From Macrophomina tecta (lineage: Eukaryota > Ascomycota > Dothideomycetes > Botryosphaeriales > Botryosphaeriaceae): a DNA stretch of 64,000 bases. This document shows, in pieces, positions 55,713 to 64,000 of this stretch. The notes below the pieces were generated by a model. It was not told where the DNA came from and made no database searches. It saw nothing but the letters and a program-made list of their open reading frames with translations. The translations under genes and the position numbers were made by a program. How positions within the stretch are numbered: position 1 is the first letter of the stretch; each line of letters opens with the position of its first letter. The stretch is taken from assembly GCA_024180945.1 (NCBI GenBank), contig JAKSGN010000007.1:3968001-4032000 (forward strand), given 5' to 3'.

Positions 55713-58700
55713 GTGCCCTGCGATGGGAAATGAACGGCATGGTGACGTTTCATCGACGATACAGGCTTCGCATGTCGCAAAGCTTAGTATACTATTCCGA
55801 ATTGCATCAAACCTCGGGGAGCATGTTTGGCGCATGTTGCTTATCAAGCTTTTCTTTTTTGTAAGGGAAAAAGTATGGGTGTATGGACTCGGGGTTTCGG
55901 GTTGGATGGCTATTTCCATTGATATCAACCTCTTCCACTAGAGGAATTTTGTTCTTTCAAGTTTCAATTGGTAAGTCTTCTTCTAGTCATGGTTATATGA
56001 TGCCGATATACGGAAGTGGTGTGAATGCTCTGTTGGAAAGTGCATGGCCTGGACGGCATTCACAAGGCAGGAGTAGTATTCTTGAAAACGAATCTGCAAA
56101 GGATTCGTCTACTATTTCTTTAACATCACCCAGGGCCATCTCTATTACTGTCTCTGCTCAGTAGAGACAAGTTGATTGGTGCCTTGCACTTTTTCCCGTA
56201 GACCAACATACACTGCAGTGACAGCGCGCTTTTCTTTTCAAGCGTTCGTTGCGATAGTGATCTGGTCCCAGAAGCAGCGCTCTCCACCGATAGCTATCTC
56301 CAAAGTGTTTGAGCTACCAGCAATATTGTAGGTTGGCGGCTGGAGTACTGCTTCATTATATGCCTTCATATGAGCCTAGACCCTCGAGGAGCGGCGTATC
56401 ACACGGTAAATATCACAGTAAAGAGGCGAACAGATAAATTCCTTTAGTTTATCAGTAAATCAAGACTCATCGAAGTCCTATCCATTGAAATATCGTGACG
56501 TTTCCGTACGTGAATCTCAGAACGCACAGCTGAAGATGAGTGATGGACTCTTAAGCAAGCGACCTTCACCCTTCACCCTTCTTTCTTTCTTTCTTTTTTT
56601 TTTTTTTGAGCCTCTACAAAAGGACAGACCCGCATTTCGCCCGGTGTATTTTGTGCGTGGAAGATGAAACCAGGCGCGAGTGGAGGATTACGGGCGAAGA
56701 TCCGCGGTGGTAGTCACTTCCACTTACTGTATACTTTTGCATTTGATAAACTAATGACATTACTACCAGTAAAGCACTTTGCGAAACCGAAGCTACTGAT
56801 CTATGATAAGTCATGTCCGGTTTAGGTCGTTCCATGGACGCTTCACATGATGGTGCGGAGGAAGAGAAAAGGGGACTCAGTATATCGTATCCGAGTCACA
56901 AACAGGTGTTTTGAGTATGGTTTTTTTTTTTGTTTTTTTCCGGGGGGGAGGGGGGACGGCTTCGAGAAGAACTGCACAAGTCCTTCTGCTTGACTGGATA
57001 GTTGTTTGCCTATTGCTGTCTCTGGGACGACGCCTGATACTAACCTTCCTGCGAATACTGCTGCAAGCAAATTCCTCGCATGTACTGGTCTAGGGACCGA
57101 GTCCCTTCGACTTTTCTCTTCAGAAGACGATAGACCTACGTACTACCGTTCTACAAACTATGGTCCTGCTAAATACGCGCCATTGCAATTGCTTGTCGCC
57201 ACTCGGTGTTCCGGTGGCCCGGAGACATCGGGGCAGAAGAAGCGGGAGGTCCAAATCTCACCACGGGATTTGCATCTCCAGTGTTACCAGCCGCAAGCAG
57301 CAAGAGTGACGGTCAAACCGCAAACTGGATTGTCGAGGATGCTAAAAGTCGACAGCTCCGCAATGTATCTTTTCTGTGTTGCACTTTTTTCTAGGCTGGT
57401 CGTTGAAAGGACGTGCAAGACCAAGTCAAACGCAGCCTCCACCGTGTAGCATGCTCGCAACCAGCATCCACTCATCGATCGTCACTAAATGCAAACCGCA
57501 ACTCCCGAGGCAAGAGCCAGACATAAACCGACGGAGCATTAGTCGTCGCAAAACCTCCTCGTCTCTTTCTTCCCTCCCTCTTCCCTGCGGTCCGCTTAAC
57601 TCTCCTGACACGCTTGTCTCAGCGCCCCGGCCCTGGGTTTGCACGCGCACATACATAAGATGGCAGCAATACCGACGATTATGGAGCAAGGAGGAAGAGA
57701 CGCCACAAACGCCCAACAAAACGCATCACGGGCGCCAGCTGGGCCCCTCGAGCCGGCCTAAAAACAACGAAGGGCAACGAAAACAAGAGCCCACACCCCC
57801 GACACTCTCTTTTGCTTCCCGCGCGTCAAAGCGAAACCAGGCATGAAGATGAGCCGGGCCACCACACCGCGCCTCCCCCCCCATCCGGGATGCTTGTCTG
57901 TGATCTACATGGCGCAGTGGTGGCGCAGCTGAAGGGGGTGAAGGCGGGATGGGTACGGGAAAGGCTGTGGAATGCCCGCTTGCGGCATGTGTGCCGTGAA
58001 ACGGAAGCTCGACGCCCAATAACAGCAGTTGTTGGTCATCCGTTCTGGCGGTGAGAGAAAAGGAGGATGTGAGACTAGCGTGAAGAGCTATAGAGGGAGG
58101 ATGTGATTCCCTGTTCCCTGCTCTGTGCTTGAACTCTGCACATCCTTCGAGTCTGGGGGGCGGGTGATTGGCAATTGGGCTTGAAGGTGGAATGTCTGCA
58201 ACGCCTGGATGTCTTGAATCAAGGCGAGGAAGAGCAGTGGGCAAGGTAGCGAAGGAGGCTGGTTCGGATTCGTTGCGGCTATCATGAAACGAGCTAAGGG
58301 TGGATGGCTCAAGCCTGCCAGATCAAGTAATAGAAGTCTAATTGTGGTCATGGGCGTTTGGGCGTGACACTAATGGGACTAATGGAAATAAACATTCCTC
58401 TCTGTTCCGATACCAGGTCGGTTCCGCCACCATTGAAATGGTGAGAGCGTTTGTGCATGGGGGACTGAGGCATTCGTCCAGGCGTAACTACCCACAAAAC
58501 CTGACATCACTTACAGACGGGTGGCCGCTTCGACACCCTCCCATCTGGGCAGCTTGCGACAATAGTTCTGGAACCGACCTCGTACATGCAGGTACCAGCA
58601 TTGTCTAGAAAGGGACGGCGGGCGTTGGGAATCATTGATTTGTAATTTTTGGGTCAGCCGCAGTATCTATATACGGCCCTTGTGCTCCTTTTCTTGGTTA

Positions 58701-58850
58701 GGAGACCTTGCGCGGCTTGCATAGCAGGGAGCAGCCGTATTTTTCATGTGGCCTGTTCTCAAATGGCCGAGAAGGCGGCGGCAGATGTCGTAGAGTGTGA
58801 GTCAACCACAGCGTGCCAGACGCAGCTCCACTCTCAAAGTGCATTTCTCT
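55713..58850. other. 3.1-kb gene-free convergent region
   Basis: Lies between two genes that point towards each other. T-rich runs occur at 56578-56605 and 56921-56940, the latter followed by a G-rich run. Frames such as 57006-57449 (plus) and 57726-58244 (minus) lack domains, and I found no decayed conserved gene. Either much of it is unassigned 3' sequence or it hides a non-coding or orphan gene. Confidence 0.5.
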
Positions 58851-59760
58851 TCAATCCTTTGACTTCTTGCCCTCGGCTTCTTCGGCATCAAGTCTTTCTT
58901 TACGACGCTGAGCAACGTCCCAATTATAAACGCGCGCAGTGGCGACCTCCAAAGTCTGCAGGCGGTCAGCATCTCGGCAGCAATGGCTGCAGGGGCGTGA
59001 GGACATACAGTAATCTGCTCACGCAGGAAATCCAAATCCTCCTGGCAATTTGCGAGGCTCTGCTGAGCTGTCTTGAGCTTGTTGTCTAGCAGATCTTCGG
59101 CCTCCGGGATGGGATAGGCCAGCATGACATTTGCCTGCGCGCGAGCCATCAGCACTACAGCCATTCTCAACGCCTGATGGCGACAGTTATGCGGGACCAC
59201 CTACGCCGAGCCATAGGTAGACCTCTTCAGTGGGTGGGATCTCGGCCTTCGCGTAAAGGGTGTCGTTGAGCTCGAAGGTGGTCTCAATGGGGTCGGAGCC
59301 GGGCTACACTCGGCGGTGGAACCAATGTCAGCTGGGCGCCTCCATGTGGCGAGACAGGTGGGCATGGCGTACCTTGCGGGTCGTCAAGAAGCGCACTGTA
59401 TCCAGAGTCTTTTGAATATCGGGGATCTTGTCCTTCAAACCGGCAGCACGGCGCTGGGTGTTCACCTCCATGAACTGGTATTTCCTGCAGCAGGGACGCG
59501 TGAGCGGCAGAGCACAGAGGCTGACGGGCGGGGCCTGTGGACGCACGAGATCATCTCCTGGAAGCTCTTGAGGGTGGGTTCGACCTCAGCGCGGGTGGTG
59601 ACATAGTCCTCGACCTTGTCGACGAAGGGCGCGTAGGGAATGCCGCGCGGGTTGGTGGGAGCATCTTTGCTGGTGGCAGGGCAGGGCTGTCAGTATCGTA
59701 GGAGGAGTCAGAGGAGGAGACACAGGGCAGGTACCTTGCTCCCTGGACGGGCGTGGCCAT
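58851..59760 (-). CDS. pac10: Prefoldin subunit 3 (VBP1/Pac10)
   Basis: Alpha-type subunit of the hexameric prefoldin chaperone that hands nascent actin and tubulin to CCT in the cytosol. Six exons, 59735-59760, 59547-59669, 59373-59484, 59205-59303, 59009-59134 and 58851-58955, give 196 residues, the usual length. Family sequence: RGIPYAPFVDKVEDYV, then the first coiled coil SFQEMISKYQFMEVNTQRR, the beta-hairpin segment FELNDTLYAKAEIPPTEEVYLWLGANVMLAYPI, and the second coiled coil LLDNKLKTAQQSLANCQEDL to the Lys-rich end. Exon 1 is only 26 nt (MATPVQGA plus two bases). All introns are GT-AG. Six exons in under 1 kb makes it the most intron-dense gene of the window. Confidence 0.94.
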
Positions 59761-59919
59761 GGCTGCGTGGGGGAGGGGCGGCGTCGTCACTTTTCCGACA
59801 GCAGCAAGCAGCAGCAGCAGTAGCAGCAGCAGCTGAGCGCGGCGGCCGGACGGAGTGTTGCCCGGCGGGACGCGAGCACGGGGCGGCGGCGGCGGGGCGG
59901 GCGTCGGTGCCGCGATGCC

Positions 59920-61092
59920 TCAGGCCACAAAGCCCGCCCGGTGGCCCCTTCTGCCACAACACTCAATCAGGTACCACCGCAAACCCTGTGCGAGCCCGAG
60001 GCGGGACTGCAGCCTGGCAGAGCCTAACACCAGCAGCCACATTCCATCATCCACACCGCCGCCAGCTCTTGACCGTCCATTCGCTGCTTGTAACACAGCG
60101 TAGCGCCCGGCACCGATCTCGTTGGCGGTGCTGAACGCCAGGAAGATATCGCCAGACGGATTGTGCGCATTTCCACCCACCCTGGCCAGCCCCAGCGCGG
60201 CCCTCTTGGCCAGCCGCTGGCACTGCAGCGGGTGCAGCGGCGCGTCCGTGGCCACGACGATGATGATGCTGCCGTCCTTCCTGTCCTTCTTGGCCGCGAT
60301 GGCGCTCACGGCAGCCAGGCGCTCGGCCGCCGACGCGTCCGCCGGCACGCTCTTCGAAATCTCGTCGTCGATGAGGCGGCCGATGGGCGCGCCGGCGATG
60401 CGCAGGTCGCGCATCTTGCCGTAGTTGGCCTGGACGAGCGCGGCGACGGTGTACGAGTCCCTTCGCCCTCCCGCGCCGGTGGGGTCGCTGGGCACGAGTC
60501 TGGACGCGTTGCCGGTGCCGCCCTTGAACCAGTGGCACAGCATGCCGGTGCCGCCGCCCGTGTTGCCCTCGGGCACGGGCGCGTCCGAGGCGGCCTCGAT
60601 GCTGGCGACGACGTGGGCGGGGCGGACGGCCAGCGCGGCGATGTCGCTCAGGATGCCGTCAAAGGTTTCGCCGACGACAGGCAGCAGGAACCAGTCGACC
60701 TCGCCCTTGGCGTTGCGGTGCCGGGGGATGCAGTACTCGTAGGTGCCCTGGTAGGCCGCGCCCACGGCGAACGAGTTGGTCAGCACGATGGGCGAGTGCA
60801 GCAGGCCCGTCTCGTCGATCCAGTGCGCGCCCGTGAACTCGCCCGACCCGTTGAGCCGAAAGAAGCCCGCGTAGCAGGCCTGGCTGAAGAAGTCCTTGCG
60901 CGGGAGGATCGTCGTCACGCCCGTGTTGACCGGGCCGTGAGTCGAGGTCGCGGGCTCGATGATGGATTGCGTGTGGCAGAGCACGCCCGGGACGTCGGTG
61001 AGCGAGTTTTTGGGGCCGGTCGGGTACCGGCCGAGGTAGAGTTCGGGAAGTAGCTCGCGCACTCGGCAGCGGGGTTGCGAAGTTGAGGACAT
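59920..61092 (-). CDS. P1/DmpA-family peptidase (L-aminopeptidase/D-esterase-like)
   Basis: N-terminal-nucleophile hydrolase family of DmpA and beta-aminopeptidases, which self-cleave and remove N-terminal residues from short peptides. The single exon encodes 390 residues from the first ATG in frame (61092). Family features: NSLTDVPGVLCHTQSI, NTGVTTILPRKDFF, LNGSGEFTGAHWIDETG, SPIVLTNSFAVG, PVVGETFDGILSDI, the signature GGGTGMLCHWFKGGTGNASR around the self-cleavage serine, and IIIVVATDAPLHPLQC with RVGGNAHNPSGDIFLAFSTAN. After about residue 335 the sequence no longer matches the conserved acidic C-terminal helix region I expect for this family. The gene is intronless and very GC-rich, with a long antisense open frame (60163-61053) caused by GC-rich third positions. 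Stop to prefoldin start is 160 bp. Confidence 0.88.
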   Translation of the reverse strand: MSSTSQPRCRVRELLPELYLGRYPTGPKNSLTDVPGVLCHTQSIIEPATSTHGPVNTGVTTILPRKDFFSQACYAGFFRLNGSGEFTGAHWIDETGLLHSPIVLTNSFAVGAAYQGTYEYCIPRHRNAKGEVDWFLLPVVGETFDGILSDIAALAVRPAHVVASIEAASDAPVPEGNTGGGTGMLCHWFKGGTGNASRLVPSDPTGAGGRRDSYTVAALVQANYGKMRDLRIAGAPIGRLIDDEISKSVPADASAAERLAAVSAIAAKKDRKDGSIIIVVATDAPLHPLQCQRLAKRAALGLARVGGNAHNPSGDIFLAFSTANEIGAGRYAVLQAANGRSRAGGGVDDGMWLLVLGSARLQSRLGLAQGLRWYLIECCGRRGHRAGFVA

Positions 61093-62310
61093 GATGTTAG
61101 GAGAGTTAAGGTGCAAGGCTGAAGACAGTGACCAAAGCGGTACGAATCTATTTCAAATCTTCACGTGGAATTCTGGGAAACCAAGTACAGCAAAACACCA
61201 GACAGAAGCAGGAACTAAAGCTCTTGTAGCAGATATAGTCCCGCTTTAGGCGTTCGTGGTCATGGACAACTACCAGTTCCGGGAAATCGGTGTTGTCGGG
61301 CGGTGTCTGTGCGGGAGGAATCGAGGAGTCATCGGCTGGCGTGACCTACCCAGATGCATCCACTGCATCCGACGGCCTGCCTGATTGTGCTTGAGGCCGA
61401 TCCGCCTGCAACAGACGACGTTATGGACCCAGCAGAAGTGAGAAGTGAGAAGTGATGAGAGGCGGATTGTGATATCTGACTCATCCCATAACTGTACCCC
61501 ACTTCTCCTTGCATGTGGCACGGCGGTGCGGGGCGATGGCCTTAATCAGGCCGGTACACCTGACAGCCGCTGGGTAATCGGTAAGTTTTCGCTTTTGCCT
61601 TTTGCTTTTGCGGCTTGCTTCGGGAAAAAGCAACTTCTTGTGCGTGCACCCCCGCCACCGACTGGGGCCGCAGGAAGAAGAAAAGGAAAAAAAAGAAAAA
61701 AAAAGAAAAAAAAGAAGAAAAAAGGGAACAGAGCAATCGAGAAGGCAATGTGACCGGCCACGCCAGCCTATTCGGAGTGGTAGATTGGAACCATAGTCGT
61801 TTATCATTGTGGTTAGCGCATGCGGTGGACGCCGATATTGGTCATTTCTTCCCACCATTCAGGAGAGCTCGAAATGTTTCCTGCTCAAACAAGAGAAACA
61901 GTAATGGAACACCCAGATATACAGCTCCTGATATACTAGTGTCAAGCAGGTCGTTGACGTGGCAGAAAACTGGGGTTGAGAGTGAAAGAAGAGCGGCCAA
62001 CGCGAACGCTACCGAGAACCCAGAAAATATTGCCAATCATCGCATCATGCCATGAGACGAGACATCTACTAAGCCCAAGCAAGCAAAATACTGAACAAGA
62101 TCGTCGGATGCATGAGCCCTTTCCAGGCCCATAGCGCTGGAAGAATATCCACACCGGAGAAGCACACCGTTGCCACCTCGTCCATATATACATCTCAAGA
62201 GCCGTCGACCTGTACCCGTGCGCATCGTAATCTGGACGGTACCGCGTCTCCAGAAAAACCTCGAGCTTCGCCTGGTCTTTCCACTAGTCCATTGCTCGTG
62301 TCCACTCCCT
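61093..62310. other. Intergenic region with an A/G-rich run
   Basis: About 1.2 kb between the transcription-factor stop and the peptidase start. It includes a purine run of AAAAG/AAGAA units at 61672-61728. A box-A-like TGGTTAGCGC near 61811 lacks a partner T-arm, so no tRNA is called. Confidence 0.5.
61672..61728. repeat. Purine (A/G) low-complexity tract
   Basis: About 57 bases of A-runs broken by single or double G on the plus strand, in the intergenic region upstream of the peptidase. Confidence 0.9.
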
Positions 62311-62626
62311 TTACAAACTCCCGGGCGCACCAGGCCCTTGGCCAAAGAAAAATCCGTCAAAAAGATCAAATGCATTCCCATCGCTCCAATCATGATTGCC
62401 GGCCCCTGCTGCATCATCGAGCTGCATGCCAAATCCGAGATCCAGGTTCCCGCCGCCCCCAGCTTCCGCGCTAGCGCCACCTGCGGGGAATGCGTCAAGG
62501 AAGTCTAGATCCGGGAAAGACGTAAGAGCAAGATCCGGATATGACGACTGCTGCTGCAGGACTGTTGTATTCGGCCCGTAAGTCGTCGTGTAAGGGGACG
62601 TTTGCTGTTGGTTGAAGGAGGGCATA

Positions 62627-62663
<37 letters not shown>

Positions 62664-64000
62664 GCTGCTGCTGCTGCTGTTGTGGATGTAGCGGCTGATG
62701 AGAGTGATGGCGCTGGTGATTTGGCCGCTGCTGCACTTGCACAGGCGACGTCGGAGAAGTCTGTAGCTGAGGGTCAATGGGCGCTGTGTTGAACCGACGC
62801 ATCTCAGGCGAGATGAAGGTGGCCGACGAGGTCGCCGGCCGGGGTATTTCCTGCTTGACTTGTTGGTTTTGCATCGGATTCTGGGGCCGCATGCCCACAA
62901 GCCCGAGACTGGGTCGTCTCAACGTCCGCGACTCGCTCTCCTCGTCGCTAAATAAATCCCGCAGATTCATGTCAAAGCGAGGTTGCGGTTTCTTTGAGCT
63001 ATGACCAGAACTGTTCCTCGAACTGGGAAAGTAACTTGACTGGTTGAGACCCCGCCCATGTTCAGCGGTGGGCGAGGCTGTAGATCGCTGCTCTGACGCT
63101 GAAAAGTTGGGCGATTGATGATAGGACTGTGGATTTTGCGAGCGTGCATGCGAGATTGCTTGCGGTCCAAAGCCTGTTGTCGACATGCACATTTGAATGG
63201 TAGCTTTGCTCATACGGTCAAAGGCGTCGCGGCATGCCTCGGCGGGTGGACATTTTTCAATGAGGTCGCCAAGAACAGAGGTCGCCGCAAGTACAGTGAA
63301 ATCGACATCGTCGAGAGACTAGCACATATTAGAAGGGCCCTCTTGTAATTTGGTCCTCAAGACTTACTAAGTGACTTCGGACAACCGGTGAGTGCCAAAT
63401 AGCATAGAGGAATGAAATGCCTGGACCTCTGTTAGCGTCCCGGCCACGCGCAAGCCGATATGGCATATCGAAGACGCAGCAATCTCCAAACTTTCGGGAC
63501 AAGGGCAACAAAGCCGTGACAAATCATGCGCTGGAGCTGTTCCTCGTCGCTTTCAATGCGGCTTCGCAGCGGTCGAGTCATTGTGCCCGCGAAAGAACGG
63601 CGGCAGTTCCGTAGGAAGCAGAGCAAGGGAAAAAAAAAAAAAAAAAGTTGAGAACCCACCTGCCATGAACAAATGATGAGTAGCCAAAAAGGTGTAGTTG
63701 ACCAAATGTACTCGATGAAGCTGACGATATAGCTTTAGAACCTTTTGTCCGGCTTCTGCAACCTTCAAGAATATGTGTTCTTCATCTTCTCGTTCTTCTA
63801 GATTCATCATTGATGGGCTAGACACATCATCTTCAGTGGACTTGAGCTCATCTGCCAAAACTGGCGGAACACTTAAGCTCTGTCTATACAGCATGATAAC
63901 AGCCTGCCAATAGTTGAGCTCCAAGAACAGCGGAGAGAATTGGACACCAGTGTCCATCTGGGTTGGTGAAGATTCTTTCCATTCCCATAGACGTCGATCA
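62311..64000 (-). CDS. Fungal-specific transcription factor, C-terminal part (partial)
   Basis: C-terminal half of a regulator with the fungal transcription-factor middle homology region; a Zn2Cys6 domain would lie beyond the right edge. Visible exons: 63660-64000 (open at the edge), 63368-63420 and 62311-63318, all with canonical junctions. The regulatory region reads FLELNYWQAVIMLYRQSLS, KVLKLYRQLHRVHLVNYTFL, HHLFMAGISFLYAIWHSP across intron junctions, and SLDDVDFTVLAATSVLGDLI with CPPAEACRDAFDRM. The tail has a DLFSDEES acidic patch, about 18 consecutive Gln and a C-terminal acidic/aromatic segment (FPDLDFLDAF, NAFDLFDGFFFG) that looks like an activation domain. The 239-nt intron holds an A17 run. 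The overall pattern resembles Stb5-like factors, but I cannot name it firmly. Confidence 0.85.
62629..62683 (-). repeat. CAA/CAG poly-Gln tract in the transcription factor
   Basis: About 55 bases of GTT then GCT triplets on the plus strand, read as CAG followed by CAA codons on the coding strand, give about 18 Gln in frame. Confidence 0.95.

Noticed and set aside
57726..58244. 172-codon minus-strand frame in the convergent gap
   Set aside because: Pro/His/Ser-rich with no domain, overlapped by similarly long frames on the other strand.
60163..61053. Plus-strand open frame of about 296 codons
   Set aside because: It is exactly antisense to the P1 peptidase, lacks domains, and is explained by GC-rich third codon positions of the peptidase.
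61795..61850. Box-A-like TGGTTAGCGC suggesting a tRNA
   Set aside because: No matching T-arm or acceptor stem within tRNA distance.
1..64000. CRISPR array, bacterial operon or prophage
   Set aside because: No regularly spaced repeats with unique spacers. All recognisable genes are eukaryotic and most are spliced.

Overview
The window is nuclear DNA of a filamentous ascomycete (Pezizomycotina). The evidence is compact spliced genes with mostly 50-130 nt GT-AG introns and CTAAC/CTAAT-like branch points, fungus-restricted families (Pkr1, fungal-type Swi1, a fungal transcription factor with the middle homology region, a Sgs1/QDE-3-type RecQ), and long GC-rich intergenic stretches with homopolymer tracts. 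I cannot fix the class or species from sequence alone. I find no bacterial operons, rRNA, convincing tRNA, CRISPR array or intact transposon.

Layout, left to right. 0.15-5.4 kb, minus strand: Sm core protein SmD1, the V-ATPase assembly factor Pkr1 and an eight-exon MFS sugar transporter. 6.4-11.7 kb, minus: a large RecQ helicase, divergent from a PLP-dependent decarboxylase (12.3-14.0 kb, plus) that converges on a secreted intradiol dioxygenase (14.4-15.6 kb, minus). 15.6-18.9 kb is gene-poor and carries a dispersed degenerate repeat. 18.9-24.2 kb, minus: DNA ligase I, Mog1 and Bud20. 25.1-37.2 kb, plus: mitochondrial aconitase, COG5, the SAM-domain RNA-binding protein Vts1 and a GPI-type GH16 glucanase. 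38.3-43.1 kb: a GGA clathrin adaptor (minus), Tsr3 (plus) and the HIT zinc-finger protein Vps71/Swc6 (minus). 43.4-44.2 kb: a broken acyl-protein-thioesterase-like gene. 44.5-51.3 kb: proteasome ATPase Rpt3 (minus), divergent across 2.1 kb from Swi1 (plus). 52.6-55.7 kb: a RING E3-like protein and a HAD-type 'Swiss army knife' RNA-repair-like protein, divergent. 55.7-58.9 kb: a gene-free stretch. 58.9-64.0 kb, minus: prefoldin subunit 3, a P1/DmpA-family peptidase and the C-terminal part of a polyglutamine-containing transcription factor cut by the window edge.

Most genes are conserved housekeeping genes that do not form a pathway together: mRNA splicing, DNA replication and repair, nuclear transport, ribosome maturation, TCA cycle, Golgi and clathrin traffic, proteasome, chromatin remodelling and chaperone. 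The accessory part is the transporter, decarboxylase, dioxygenase, glucanase, P1 peptidase and the pseudogene. Gene models were rebuilt by hand from splice sites; every complete spliced CDS sums to a multiple of three.

No complete novel multi-gene system is evident. The points most worth a second look are a near-perfect 28-bp-arm inverted repeat inside an aconitase intron, the dispersed repeat family at 16.8-18.1 kb, the decayed thioesterase with transition-type lesions, a stop-start-overlapping upstream ORF on SWI1, and the GC-rich intronless P1 peptidase with an atypical C-terminus.
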